NCBI GenBank assembly: GCA_028873795.1
Contig: JAPPNP010000035.1
Location: 1 to 39,567 of the forward strand
DNA: 39,567 nt
Direction: 5' to 3'
Source: Chloroflexota bacterium
GTDB taxonomy: Bacteria > Chloroflexota > UBA11872
Within the stretch, counting starts at the first letter, position 1. Every line of letters starts with the position of its first letter. Below are positions 1-8,372 of this stretch, in pieces. Below the pieces are notes generated by a model that had not been told where the DNA came from, did no database searches, and saw only the letters and a list, made by a program, of their open reading frames with translations. The translations under genes were made by a program, and so were the position numbers.

Positions 1-62
1 GCTGGACCATCCACTTCCTGACCGACGAACTCGACGTCGTGGACCTGCGGAAGCCAGCCTAA
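1..62 (+). CDS. C-terminal end of a probable integrase-fold transposase (partial)
   Basis: Only the last 19 residues lie in the window, read from position 3 to a TAA at 60-62, and they end in ELDVVDLRKPA. A tail with Trp and an IHFLTDEL strand resembles the small C-terminal domain that ends many rve/IS481-like transposases. The DNA just after the stop carries a direct-repeated GTAAACCAT motif of the kind seen at IS ends, which supports the call. The family cannot be proved from so short a tail, and a non-transposase protein remains possible. Confidence 0.4.
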   Translation, partial: WTIHFLTDELDVVDLRKPA

Positions 63-65
63 ATG

Positions 66-113
66 TGTAAACCATGTCTCCGAACACCCGTAAACCATCT
101 ACCCGGTCTGAAC
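66..113. repeat. Tandem terminal motif, probable IS end
   Basis: GTAAACCAT occurs at 67-75 and again at 90-98, 23 bp apart. Each copy is followed by a related half-site, CCGAACA or TCTGAACA. The block starts a few bases after the stop of the partial upstream gene, where a transposase end and its inverted repeat would lie. The matching left end is outside the window, so the IS assignment is inference. Confidence 0.4.
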
Positions 114-148
114 AGAAGGGGGAAGGTCGGGATGGGGGTCAACGGCTA
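113..148. repeat. Dispersed repeat, GGGGAAGGT type
   Basis: The stretch contains GGGGGAAGGTCGGGATGGGG followed by GTCAACGG. Nearly the same sequence recurs at 7200-7227, and related copies lie at 13310-13350, 25725-25763, 37311-37350 and 39111-39142. The family is intergenic apart from one copy that interrupts a toxin gene near 37.3 kb. Positions 149-225 hold nothing else recognisable. Confidence 0.6.
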
Positions 149-225
149 GCGTTCAAGACCAAGGTTGTTCGGCCACCCAGTCCCCCTCCATTGGAAACGA
201 CTCTTCAGACCCTCCCGCAAGCGCC

Positions 226-2007
226 TTATCCGGGCGTCTGGTAGCTCAGATCCCAGTCGCCCAGGAGATTGAGCTTGTGGATCGGCGTGACCAGCCCCGC
301 CTCGCCGGCCGCTCGCCAGGCGGCTATCTCCTCGCGATGCCCCAGCCGCCTCAGCGACGACCACATGTCCTGATAGTTCGCTCGGCCCGCGGGGCCGGCG
401 CAGTCCCAGAAGAACAGGTGCGGCGTGCCGGTCTTGTAGAGGCCGTCGGCGCGGCGGCGAAACTCCTCCGGCGACAGATGGCGCGGCATGATGTTGGGCG
501 CAACCCTGCACGGCGTTCCCTCAGTCAGGTCCAGCAGCCACCTGGCGGCCTCAGGATCCGTCCACGCCTCCAGCGAGCTGTCCATTCCCAGCTCCGACGA
601 GTAGGGAATCAGCGTGTCGACCAGGCCCTCGTCCACCCAGGCGCGCAGGTCCATGGCAATCTGCAGGTTCTCCTGCTCGGTGGCGCCGACCACGGCAGAG
701 ACGTGGATCCGGCTCCGGCCCTGCTTCTCCGCCTCCTCGTCCATCGCCTCCCGGACCTCGCGCATGAATTGCGTCAGCGTTTGCGCCCGGTAGCGCAGCC
801 AGGTGGGATCGTCCGGCGGCAGAAGTCGCGGGAAGCCCCCGTGCGTTCGCGTGAATCCCTCGACGATCGGGCGCTCATACTCCACCAGCGGCGGCCGGCG
901 GTTGTACAGCAAACAGACGCCGTCGATCGGGTGTTGCGCCACCTCCCGCAGCAAATCCACGGCATGGGCGCGCACTTCGGGAAAGCTATAGGCCATGCGC
1001 GGCGTGCGCACGCCGTTCCGGTCCTCGCCGCGCCACTCCGGATGTTGCTTGTAGATGCCGTTGCCGTGGTCGAAATGGTCATGCGGCGGCGGAAAGTGGA
1101 ATCCGGCCACCCGCCAGCTAGCGTGGAACTCCATGCCGAGCTCATGGCAGTAGTCCAGCGCAACGCGAAGCGGGTCGATGCCCTGGGCCGCGAAGGCCCG
1201 CCAGCTCTCCGCGTGCAGGCGGTCGCCCACGCGGTCGAAGTCGTCCAGCCCGTCGAACGTGCAGCGGCGCCCGATGTTGGTGAGGTTGTACATCAGGTCG
1301 CCCTGGCCGCATTCCCAATACATGCGCGAGAAGTCTGTGTCGCGGTAGGGCTCCAGCTCGCGCCGAACCTCATCCGCCGTCGTCATGCGCCACAGCCAGT
1401 GCGGCCCGTGCGCGTCTTGGTGCGCGAAGAGCGTGCGATGTGAAGCCTCGCCTCGATCGGCGCGAACGACCTCGACCTCGGCGTCGGTCAGCGGTACGAG
1501 CTTGATATAGGCGATCCGCGCGTGCATGCAGCGCATCGACCCAATGCCGTCGCCCGGAGCTTCCTGCCAGGCCACCTGGCCGATATGGAGATCCTGATCC
1601 GAAAGGTCCGCAACCTTCCAGAACATCTCCACGATCGCCCGATCATGGACGCCGTGTGATGCCTCGCCCCCGCTCTTGAGCATCGTTTCGACCGAGTCGC
1701 CACTGAGCCGCACGCGCAGCGCGTGACCGTCGCTCTCGCCGGCTCGCGACGGCAGGACGCCGATCGACACCGCGTGCCAGCCCTGGGCCTCCAGCGGATA
1801 GCGCACGTTCGGCGCGGCGGTGTTCGGTCCGGCCAAGAGCATCGTGCCGGAGAGGTCGTCGGTCGCGTAGGCCATGGCGCGCCAATGGCGATGCCGCGGA
1901 TTCGTCCCTAACGCCTCCGCCGGCTCACAGCGATCCAGATCGGTGCGAAGAACCGCCTGGTTGGTGAAGCCCCGATCCGCAAAGTAGTCAACGGTTGTCT
2001 GCGCCAC
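226..2007 (-). CDS. Glycoside-hydrolase-like TIM-barrel protein
   Basis: This 593-residue protein looks like an uncharacterised glycoside-hydrolase-like barrel. The N-terminal ~190 residues look like a beta-rich accessory domain. The remainder has barrel-like blocks such as DYCHELGMEFHASWRV, HPIDGVCLLYNRRPP and TPHLFFWDCAG. The GTG at 2005-2007 is preferred because GAGG lies five bases upstream. An in-frame ATG at 2064 would add 19 residues of low-complexity sequence. It sits 111 bp after a GH32/43-like gene transcribed the same way, so the two probably act on a common carbohydrate. No signal peptide is visible and the substrate cannot be inferred. Confidence 0.65.
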   Translation of the reverse strand: MAQTTVDYFADRGFTNQAVLRTDLDRCEPAEALGTNPRHRHWRAMAYATDDLSGTMLLAGPNTAAPNVRYPLEAQGWHAVSIGVLPSRAGESDGHALRVRLSGDSVETMLKSGGEASHGVHDRAIVEMFWKVADLSDQDLHIGQVAWQEAPGDGIGSMRCMHARIAYIKLVPLTDAEVEVVRADRGEASHRTLFAHQDAHGPHWLWRMTTADEVRRELEPYRDTDFSRMYWECGQGDLMYNLTNIGRRCTFDGLDDFDRVGDRLHAESWRAFAAQGIDPLRVALDYCHELGMEFHASWRVAGFHFPPPHDHFDHGNGIYKQHPEWRGEDRNGVRTPRMAYSFPEVRAHAVDLLREVAQHPIDGVCLLYNRRPPLVEYERPIVEGFTRTHGGFPRLLPPDDPTWLRYRAQTLTQFMREVREAMDEEAEKQGRSRIHVSAVVGATEQENLQIAMDLRAWVDEGLVDTLIPYSSELGMDSSLEAWTDPEAARWLLDLTEGTPCRVAPNIMPRHLSPEEFRRRADGLYKTGTPHLFFWDCAGPAGRANYQDMWSSLRRLGHREEIAAWRAAGEAGLVTPIHKLNLLGDWDLSYQTPG

Positions 2008-2118
2008 TGGTCCCTCGCCTCTCCCGGACTCGATGGTCCGAGGACTCGCCGCCGTGGCCGGCAATGTACAGAACCGCCCGTCAACCCGGCACGGACTCGG
2101 GAGCCGGGACGCCGACGC

Positions 2119-3054
2119 TCACGCAGCCCGGATGCCGCTATCGGTGGCAACGACCGGGATGGGGTCGCAGATGCACCGCGTGCCGTCGACGGTGGCCGTG
2201 CCGAGCATGACGCATTCCCCCTGCCACTGGATGAGGCGGCTGGCGTAGGGCTGCACCGGCGCGTCGGGCGGCAGCACCTCGCCGGTGCCATGGATATGAA
2301 ACGGCCCCAGCGGTGACTCGCCGACCATCGAGAAGTCGGCGCTCCGAAAGGGATGCCCGGGAAACCGGCGCTTGAACCACGGGACGATGCGGTCGGCCGA
2401 GGTGCAGAACAACAGGTAGTACCGCCCGTCGATGCGATACACCTGCGGGACCTCAATCTCGGTGGCGATGGGGTCGACGTCCAACGGCGGCTCCACCCGC
2501 CACGCGCGCATGTCCCGGCTGGTCGCCAACCCAACCGCGCCCCGGCGGCTGCGGTCCGGATGCTTGCTTCGGGCGCACACGATCTGATGCAGGCGGCCTT
2601 CGACCTCAAGGAGAAATGGGTCTCGCCATTGGCCGAAGGCCTTGTGCACGGGCCCGAGCCGCTCGTAGAGACCGGGATCGCGCTCGTTGACCGGATTGCT
2701 CTCGCACTTGGTCCAGCCATACAGATCGTCCGAAGCGGCCAGGCCCACGCGATGCACCTTGCGCGTCGGCGGGTTCTCATTCCGGCGCAGGGCGCTGTAC
2801 GCCATCCAGTATCGCCCCTGCCAAAACAGGACGGAACCGGTGGACAGGGTCTGGCTGTCCCAGGATTCACCGGCGCCTCGCTCCAGGGCGAAACCGAGGT
2901 ATTCCCAATGCACCAGATCTCGGCTGACGGCGTGGCCGATATCCCAGTGCCAGGAAGGACGCGGCTCCGGCGAGGTGCAGAAGAAGCAATGGGCCACGCC
3001 GTCGCCAACGACAAACCAGGAGTCGCCAATGGTGAAGCCGGGGAGACGAAACAT
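2119..3054 (-). CDS. GH32/GH43-like five-bladed beta-propeller glycosidase
   Basis: The 311-residue protein has the hallmarks of the GH32/GH43/GH68/GH130 propeller superfamily. These are SRDLVHWEYLG (the SxDLxHW strand), an RDP triad residue in FGQWRDPFL, and EVPQVYRIDGRYYLLF where the family has its E-C/E-x-P strand. Repeated [ST]xDxxxW blade motifs (AASDDLYGW, ATSRDMRAW) fit five blades. The start at the ATG of MFRLPGF is chosen because residues further upstream do not look conserved; no good Shine-Dalgarno is visible. It is first of a two-gene unit and is divergent from the lipoprotein at 3250 across a ~195 bp gap. The substrate is unknown, and a GH130-type phosphorylase is an alternative. 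Confidence 0.7.
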   Translation of the reverse strand: MFRLPGFTIGDSWFVVGDGVAHCFFCTSPEPRPSWHWDIGHAVSRDLVHWEYLGFALERGAGESWDSQTLSTGSVLFWQGRYWMAYSALRRNENPPTRKVHRVGLAASDDLYGWTKCESNPVNERDPGLYERLGPVHKAFGQWRDPFLLEVEGRLHQIVCARSKHPDRSRRGAVGLATSRDMRAWRVEPPLDVDPIATEIEVPQVYRIDGRYYLLFCTSADRIVPWFKRRFPGHPFRSADFSMVGESPLGPFHIHGTGEVLPPDAPVQPYASRLIQWQGECVMLGTATVDGTRCICDPIPVVATDSGIRAA

Positions 3055-3249
3055 GCGCTGGACCGTCAGGTTAGCCGGTCCACTGGCGCACGCGTTGATG
3101 CGTTTCCACGCGGCATCTTGAACGCCACGACGGCCCACTATCGATTGCTAGACTCCTACTGCGCGCGGCAAAGCGGCCCGCGCCATCTTCCGTCCCGCAA
3201 TCCGTCCACAGGATCGAGTGGGTGGAGGTACGGCCCAGAGGCGAGGTCG

Positions 3250-3966
3250 ATGCGCAAACGGCTCTCCCGGCTGGCGCCGACGATCATCGTGGGCGTCACG
3301 GCATTGCTGGTCGGCGCATGCGGCGACGTTGAATCCGCGCCTGGGCCAGTCGCCGCAGCCACGCCAACGCCGCGAATCATCGTCATCACCGTCACTCCCA
3401 CGCCGCCGCCCACCCCGGCCCCAACGCCCGAGCTCCGGCAAACGCCCACCGGCCAAACACCCTCCACGTCGCTGCAGAATCGCAGCGCCACGCCGCTGCC
3501 AACCGAAAGAGTCACGCCGACGGCCGCGCCGCCGTCGACGCCCGCTCCGATCGCCACTCCGGCGCCCACCGAGCCGCCCCGGTCCGTCAACCGAACACCG
3601 ACCGCCATCGTCCCCCCACCCAACGCGCGAGCTTCCGTGGGCCGGGTGGCGACGGCTGAAGGCGTGGACGGACTCCAGCGACCCGTGAATGAGACCACCA
3701 CGTTCGATCCCATGCAGCGGGTCTACATCACGGTCGAGTTCATCAATGTCCGGACCGGCGCCGAGCTTGGCTTTTCCTGGCGGGCCGACGAAGGCTGCGC
3801 CGGCAGCTTCACCCTGGCGCCCCAGACGGCCGTGCGGCGCGGCTTCTTCGCCTTCTATATCGACGAGACGGAGTGCCTCGGGCGCTACGTCGTGCAGATC
3901 ATGGTGGACGGCGCGGCGCACGCCGAAACCACCTTCGCCATCGGAGCCGCCCAGCCCATCGGTTGA
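3250..3966 (+). CDS. Pro/Thr-rich lipoprotein of unknown function
   Basis: A 238-residue exported protein. A basic start (MRKRLSRL), a hydrophobic stretch and a lipobox ending at Cys24 (LLVGAC) predict lipidation and anchoring to the membrane. Residues ~38-125 form a flexible TPTP/PAPT-rich linker. The C-terminal ~105 residues appear folded and beta-rich, with two Cys (DEGCAG and TECLG) that could pair, and VYITVEFIN and YVVQIMVDG strands. GAGG upstream of the ATG supports the start. The domain is not one I recognise. The neighbours (propeller glycosidase one way, enolase-superfamily enzyme the other) do not define its role; binding an extracellular ligand is possible. Confidence 0.65.
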   Translation: MRKRLSRLAPTIIVGVTALLVGACGDVESAPGPVAAATPTPRIIVITVTPTPPPTPAPTPELRQTPTGQTPSTSLQNRSATPLPTERVTPTAAPPSTPAPIATPAPTEPPRSVNRTPTAIVPPPNARASVGRVATAEGVDGLQRPVNETTTFDPMQRVYITVEFINVRTGAELGFSWRADEGCAGSFTLAPQTAVRRGFFAFYIDETECLGRYVVQIMVDGAAHAETTFAIGAAQPIG

Positions 3967-4028
3967 CCCCCGCCGCCGCCGGTGGTTTGCTGCGTACATC
4001 CCCGCTCCACAACCGCCCGAGGTGCCCC

Positions 4029-5135
4029 GTGAAGGTGACGCGCGTTTCCGCCGAGGTCTACGCCAAGCCGCATGACCCGCCGATCACCAACGGCAAGTAC
4101 ACCTACACCCACTCCAAGAACGTCGTCGTCCGGATTCAGACCGACGAGGGCATCGAGGGCGTCGGCATCTGCGGCGGGCTCGGCCTTCCGTCGGGGCGCG
4201 ACGTGCTGGTGACCGTCATCGAGAACATGTCCGAAGCCGTGATCGGCGAGGACCCCTTCAACGTCGAGCGCATCTGGGACCGGCTCTACCAGCCCAAGAT
4301 CTTCGGGCGCAAGGGCCTCACCACGCGCGCGCTCTCGGCCATCGACATTGCGCTGTGGGACGTCGTGGCCCGCGCCGTGGGTCAGCCGCTCTACCGGCTG
4401 CTGGGCGGCTACACCGACGAGGTGCGCGCCTACATCGCGGGCGGCTACTACGAAGAAGGCAAGGGCATCCCCGAGCTGCAGGACGAGATGCTCGGATACG
4501 TCGAGCAAGGCGCCACTGCCGTCAAGATGAAGATCGGCGCCGTCTCCCTGCGCGAGGATGAGCGCCGCGTGGCCGCGGTGCGCGACGCGATCGGCGACGA
4601 CGTGGACCTGCTGGTCGATGCCAACAACGCCTACGTCACGGCCGACGCCGTGCGCATGGCGCGCATCCTCGAAAGCTACGACGCCTTCTGGTTCGAAGAG
4701 CCGGTCTCGCCCGACAACATGGCCGGCAGCGCCGCCGTCGCCAACTCCTCGAGCGTGCCCGTCGCCGCCGGCGAAAACGAGTACACCCGCTGGGGCTTTC
4801 GCGAGCTGTTCGAGTCCGACGCCGTGCGCATCGCCAATCCCGACGCCATGGTGTTGGGCGGAATCACTGAGTACCGCCGCGTCGCGGCCCTGGCCTCGGC
4901 CTACGAGATCCCCATCGCCCCGCACGGCCTGCAGGAGATCCACATTCACCTGCTGGCCGCGTTCCCGTTCCCGCTGATCCTCGAGTACTACAACCCCAAC
5001 GTCGCCGGTCTCAACGAGGTCATGTTTCACGAGAAGCTGGAGCTCACGCAGCGCGGCACTGTGATGCTGCCCCAGGGACCCGGCCTCGGCGTCGAGTTCA
5101 ACTGGGACGCGCTGCGGCAATACCGCGAGGAGTGA
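4029..5135 (+). CDS. Mandelate racemase/muconate lactonizing enzyme family protein
   Basis: This 368-residue member of the enolase superfamily should abstract a proton alpha to a carboxylate, most likely dehydrating a sugar acid. The catalytic K-x-K is K166/K168 in AVKMKIG. Metal ligands are D197 (LLVDANN), E223 (WFEEP) and E249 (AAGEN), and H299 in IAPHG supplies the second base, as in the MR subgroup. The N-terminal capping domain covers residues ~1-125. The GTG start has GAGG six bases upstream. The stop overlaps the GTG of the next gene by four bases (GTGA), so the acetyltransferase is translationally coupled. The aldolase at 6335 could cleave the product. The exact sugar acid is not inferable. 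Confidence 0.85.
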   Translation: MKVTRVSAEVYAKPHDPPITNGKYTYTHSKNVVVRIQTDEGIEGVGICGGLGLPSGRDVLVTVIENMSEAVIGEDPFNVERIWDRLYQPKIFGRKGLTTRALSAIDIALWDVVARAVGQPLYRLLGGYTDEVRAYIAGGYYEEGKGIPELQDEMLGYVEQGATAVKMKIGAVSLREDERRVAAVRDAIGDDVDLLVDANNAYVTADAVRMARILESYDAFWFEEPVSPDNMAGSAAVANSSSVPVAAGENEYTRWGFRELFESDAVRIANPDAMVLGGITEYRRVAALASAYEIPIAPHGLQEIHIHLLAAFPFPLILEYYNPNVAGLNEVMFHEKLELTQRGTVMLPQGPGLGVEFNWDALRQYREE

Positions 5136-6028
5136 CGCCCGACCGGCCCGACGGCATCGAGTTGCGTCCCGCCCGCGCGAGCGATATCACTCAGTTCGAC
5201 CGGCTGTGGGCGGAGGCCGAGCGGGAAGAGCCGTCGCCCGGCGACGACTCCCTGTCGCTCTACGCGCACGAGGTGGCCACCGGCACGGTCTGGGTCGCCG
5301 CGCGCGGCGACCGCATCGTTGGCATGGCGGCCTCGCTGATACGCGGCGACGTGGCCGTCCTGGCGGAGCTCGCCGTCGCGGCGGACGTGCAGAACCGCGG
5401 CATCGGGCGTCGCTTGCTCGCGGCCGTGATGCCGGCCGACGTCCCCGAGCGCTTCACCCTCAGCTCGCGGGACCGGCGGGCCGTCGGTCTCTACGTCCGT
5501 GCCGGCATGACGCCGCGCTGGCCGGTCTATGAGCTGCGCGGAGAGCGATTCGATGTACGCGACCTCGATGGCGGCGTCCAGGTCGCGGTGGCCGCCGTGG
5601 ACGACCCAGCGTTCGTTGCCTGGGACGCCCGCGTCGGCCTGCGGCATCGACCGCACGACCTTGCCTTCGTGGCCGACGAGGTGGCGGCCCAGCCGCTCTG
5701 GTTCCGGCGCGGCGGCGCGACCGTGGGCTATGGCTTCGTCGTGCAGCGGATGGCCGATGAACCGAAGCAGTCCGGGACGTATGGCGTCGGCCCGCTGGGC
5801 GTCGCCGACCCGGGCGACGCTCGCGCCTGCGTGGCCGCGGCGTTGGCGTGGGCCCGGCCGCGGGCGCGAGCGGTGCGGTTGGACGTGCCCGCCCCGCACC
5901 CGGCCCTCGCCCCGTTGCTGGAGGCGGGATTCCGGATCGTCGACGACGACCACGTCTTCTGCTCCAGCAGCGCGGCGGCGGCGGACGCCCTGGCCTCGTA
6001 CCTCCCCACCTTCGCCGAGATCTACTAG
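5132..6028 (+). CDS. GNAT family N-acetyltransferase, probable two-domain
   Basis: The 298-residue protein has a clear first GNAT domain: beta-4 LAELAV followed by the acetyl-CoA pyrophosphate loop QNRGIGRRLL, then YVRAGMTP at its end (residues ~10-145). The second half repeats a degenerate GNAT-like layout (GYGFVVQRM, then ACVAAALAWARPRA, ending in GFRIVDDDHVFCSS) without a clean Q/RxxGxG/A loop. The GTG start lies inside the stop of the enolase-superfamily gene. Coupling suggests a related role, but the substrate is unknown. Confidence 0.75.
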   Translation: MTPDRPDGIELRPARASDITQFDRLWAEAEREEPSPGDDSLSLYAHEVATGTVWVAARGDRIVGMAASLIRGDVAVLAELAVAADVQNRGIGRRLLAAVMPADVPERFTLSSRDRRAVGLYVRAGMTPRWPVYELRGERFDVRDLDGGVQVAVAAVDDPAFVAWDARVGLRHRPHDLAFVADEVAAQPLWFRRGGATVGYGFVVQRMADEPKQSGTYGVGPLGVADPGDARACVAAALAWARPRARAVRLDVPAPHPALAPLLEAGFRIVDDDHVFCSSSAAAADALASYLPTFAEIY

Positions 6029-6108
6029 ACGGTTCGCGCAGGGGAGGCGCAACTGCCGCCGGCGCCGGTCCGGTCCCCTCTCCCTCGATAATACTCTTGG
6101 AGAGTCCG

Positions 6109-6200
6109 GTAGGGGCGGGTCTCAGACCCGCCCGGCACCAAGCGTCGGGCGCAACTCCAGATTCGACCGGACTGGATTCCGGCTTCCGCCGGAATGACGG
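6109..6200. repeat. Two adjacent dispersed palindromes
   Basis: At 6109-6133 a GTAGGGGCGGGTCTCAGACC-type palindrome (GGGCGGGTCT/AGACCCGCCC) and at 6174-6200 the GGATTCCGGCTTCCGCCGGA palindrome followed by ATGACGG. The same pair in the same order and spacing recurs at 17092-17181. The 306-bp gap 6029-6334 otherwise holds nothing I can assign. An upstream in-frame ATG at 6194 falls inside the repeat and is not a credible start. Confidence 0.75.
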
Positions 6201-6334
6201 AGGGGTTTCTCAAGGGTCTGTCGATGGGAAGGGGTCTGGATAAGGCCATCCTGCGCCGCCGGATCCACGCCGTCGGTTCGACCACCCGCGGTGCGTGTGG
6301 AACTATCGCCCGGTCCGACTCCTCCCTGAGTGCG

Positions 6335-7135
6335 ATGCGACCAAACACACTGCGTGAACTGCTCAACACCGGCCAGCCATCGGTCGGCACCCACATCCTG
6401 GTCTCGTGGCCGGGCGTCGTGGAGCTGGTCGGCCAGACCGGCGTCATCGACTACGTCGAGTTCGTCGGCGAATACGCGCCCTACGACCTCTATGCGCTGG
6501 AGAACATCGGACGCGCCATCGAGCTGTTCGACCACCTCAGCGGCATGATGAAAGTCGAGCAAGAGCCCCGCACCCACCTGGCGATTCGCTCCATCGGGTC
6601 GGGCATCCAGAACATCCTCTTCGCCGACGTGCACTCGGCGGAGGAGGCGGCGGACTGCGTGGCGGCGGTGCGCGCCGAGACCCCGTCCACCGGCGGACAC
6701 CACGGCGCAGGGTCCCGCCGCGATGTCGGCTACGGCTGGTCGAATGCCGGCGGCGGCAAGGCCTTCGTCCAGGCGCTCGAAGACTCGGTCGTCGCGCTGA
6801 TGATCGAGAAGGACGGCGCCGTCAAGGACATCGAGAACATCCTCGCGCTCAAGGGCGTCGACATGGTGCAGTTCGGCCCCGCCGACTACGCCATGAGCAT
6901 TGATCTCCCCGGCGACTATTGGCATCCCCGCTGCCGCGCGGCGGAGGAGCACGTCATCAAGACCGCGCTTGCCATGGGCAAGCATCCGCGCGCCGAGATC
7001 AGCTCGCCCGACCAGGCCAAGTACTACCTGGACCAGGGCGTGCGCCACTTCTCGATCGGCACCGACGTCCAGATTCTGCGCGACTGGTGGGCGCAGAACG
7101 CGGAGGGCGTGCGCGACGCCATCGCCGGGCACTGA
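6335..7135 (+). CDS. HpcH/HpaI aldolase family protein
   Basis: A 266-residue class II pyruvate-type aldolase homologue. The barrel starts with PSVGTHILVSWPGVVELVG. Later, LMIEKDGAVKDIENIL holds the metal-binding Glu, and VDMVQFGPADYAMSID matches the family (I/F)GPxDLA block. Helix FVQALEDSV and the closing strand VRHFSIGTD also fit. The ATG of MRPNTLREL is chosen because the 47 codons upstream run through dispersed repeat sequence. Following an enolase-superfamily dehydratase by ~1.2 kb, it could split a 2-keto-3-deoxy acid into pyruvate or a related fragment plus an aldehyde. That pathway is inference. Confidence 0.8.
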   Translation: MRPNTLRELLNTGQPSVGTHILVSWPGVVELVGQTGVIDYVEFVGEYAPYDLYALENIGRAIELFDHLSGMMKVEQEPRTHLAIRSIGSGIQNILFADVHSAEEAADCVAAVRAETPSTGGHHGAGSRRDVGYGWSNAGGGKAFVQALEDSVVALMIEKDGAVKDIENILALKGVDMVQFGPADYAMSIDLPGDYWHPRCRAAEEHVIKTALAMGKHPRAEISSPDQAKYYLDQGVRHFSIGTDVQILRDWWAQNAEGVRDAIAGH

Positions 7136-7144
7136 GGATTGGGT

Positions 7145-7227
7145 GCCTTCCCCCTGCCAGGGGAAAGGTTAGGTAAGGGTCGGGCGCCTTCCCCCTGAAA
7201 GGGGAAGGTTAGGATGGGGGTCAACGG
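7145..7227. repeat. Twin CCTTCCCCCTG hairpin repeats
   Basis: Two tandem units, CCTTCCCCCTGCCAGGGGAA and CCTTCCCCCTGAAAGGGGAA, each form a short hairpin. They are followed by GGTTAGGATGGGGGTCAACG as at 113-148. The 195-bp gap between the aldolase and thiamine pyrophosphokinase shows no TPP riboswitch consensus. Confidence 0.6.
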
Positions 7228-7330
7228 CCGCCGTCCCGAGTAGGAAGCTTCGACCACCGCCCACGAGACGCCGCGGTCGCAGGAAACCCGCAGTGACACT
7301 TAGAGGTTCACCAACGCCTCGACGCACCCC

Positions 7331-7972
7331 ATGCACGCCGTCGTAGCGTTCGGTGGTGAAGCCGATCCAGACCACGTGCGCGGCGTGCTCGCGCGTGCGG
7401 AGTTGGTCGTCGCCGCGGACGGTGGCGCCGCCCACGTCGAGGCCGGCAGCGGCGTGTGCGACGTGATCGTCGGGGATCAGGATTCGGCAGGTTCCGAGAC
7501 CCTCGACCGAGCGCGCGCCGCCGGCGCGGAAATCCTCGAGTTTCCCACCGCCAAGGACGCCACCGACGGCGAGTTGGCCCTTCGCGAGGCGGTACGTCGT
7601 GGCGCCACGTCCATCACCATCGTGGGCGCGCTCGGAGGACCACGGATCGATCACCTGCTGGCCAACGTCGCGCTGCTGGCGCACCCGAGTCTGCGGGGCG
7701 TGGACACCGCGATCGAAGACTCCGCGCATCGGATTTGGCTCGTGCGCGGATCGTCGTCTTGGCGAGGGGCTGTCGGCGACTGCGTGACTCTGATTGCCGT
7801 CGGCGGCGATGCGCACGGCGTGACCACGCAGGGCCTGCGCTATGTCCTCAACGACGGCGCGCTCGCGTTCGGCTCCAGCCTCGGCGTGAGCAACGAAATG
7901 ACGAATACGCACGCCGCCCTCTCCGTCGCCGGCGGCTCCGTGCTCGTCATCCACGAGCGGCAGTCCGGGTAG
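7331..7972 (+). CDS. thiN: Thiamine pyrophosphokinase
   Basis: This 213-residue enzyme converts thiamine to thiamine diphosphate using ATP, in the cytoplasm. The family blocks occur in order: VVAADGGAAH, VIVGDQDS, FPTAKDATDGELAL, IVGALGGPRIDHLLAN in the catalytic domain, then GLRYVL and SLGVSNEM of the thiamine-binding domain. Length is normal for the family. The ATG has no strong Shine-Dalgarno. The TAG stop (7970-7972) is contributed by the first bases of a dispersed palindromic repeat, so the native C-terminus may have been reset by repeat insertion. Confidence 0.9.
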   Translation: MHAVVAFGGEADPDHVRGVLARAELVVAADGGAAHVEAGSGVCDVIVGDQDSAGSETLDRARAAGAEILEFPTAKDATDGELALREAVRRGATSITIVGALGGPRIDHLLANVALLAHPSLRGVDTAIEDSAHRIWLVRGSSSWRGAVGDCVTLIAVGGDAHGVTTQGLRYVLNDGALAFGSSLGVSNEMTNTHAALSVAGGSVLVIHERQSG

Positions 7973-7992
7973 GGGCGATTCGCGAACCGCCC
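7969..7992. repeat. GTAGGGGCGATTCGCGAACC palindrome
   Basis: A 24-bp element whose reverse complement occurs without mismatch at 19080-19103 inside a GNAT gene. A one-mismatch copy is at 31822-31845. The core GGGCGATTCGCGAACCGCCC is near-palindromic and can form a stem. Here its GTAG end provides the stop codon of thiN. Confidence 0.8.
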
Positions 7993-8033
7993 TGGCCGGG
8001 TTCGCCTGTACTCACCACCTGGCTTTCCTTCCT

Positions 8034-8372
8034 GTCATTCGATCGCCCCTTCCGTCATTCCGAACACCCCTCCTGTCATTCCGAACGCCCCTCCCGTCAT
8101 TCCGAACGCAGAGAGGAATCCAAGGACGCTGCGCCTTTTCCCGGCCCCTTGGATTTCTCGCTCCGCTCGAAATGACAACCATGCCCGGTGGCCCACGCTG
8201 CGTGCAGCGTGGGAGTTCGCACCCGTCGTGCGACCTGATTTACTCAAGGGTCGTTCCAAACACCGTGAGGAATCCAAGGACGCTGCGCCCTTACCCGGCC
8301 CCTTGGATTTCTCGCTCCGCTCGAAATGACAACCATGCCCGGTGGCCCGCGCTGCGTGCAGCGTGGGATTTC
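8034..8372. repeat. Repeat block: tandem half-units plus two long hairpin elements
   Basis: Four GTCATT[C]CGA half-units start at 8034, 8054, 8075 and 8096, a 20-21 bp tandem array. The last runs into a full element (8096-8176), GTCATTCCGAACG...CTCGAAATGAC, whose arms pair over ~30 bp. A GCCCACGCTGCGTGCAGCGT palindrome follows at 8189-8212. A second, left-degenerate hairpin spans 8251-8330, with another palindrome at 8341-8368. Open frames here encode HFERSE-type peptides, which are translations of the repeat and not genes. This accounts for the 490 bp between thiN and the next gene. Confidence 0.8.

Noticed and set aside
3885-5120. 411-codon minus-strand frame
   Set aside because: Antisense shadow of the enolase-superfamily gene; rich in His/Asp/Val/Gly with no domain, and lacks a credible ribosome-binding site.
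7136-7330. TPP riboswitch before thiN
   Set aside because: None of the conserved THI-box segments is present; the sequence is dispersed repeat.
8034-8110. CRISPR array
   Set aside because: The 20-21 bp periodicity is head-to-tail copies of a hairpin half-unit without unique spacers, and no cas genes are present.
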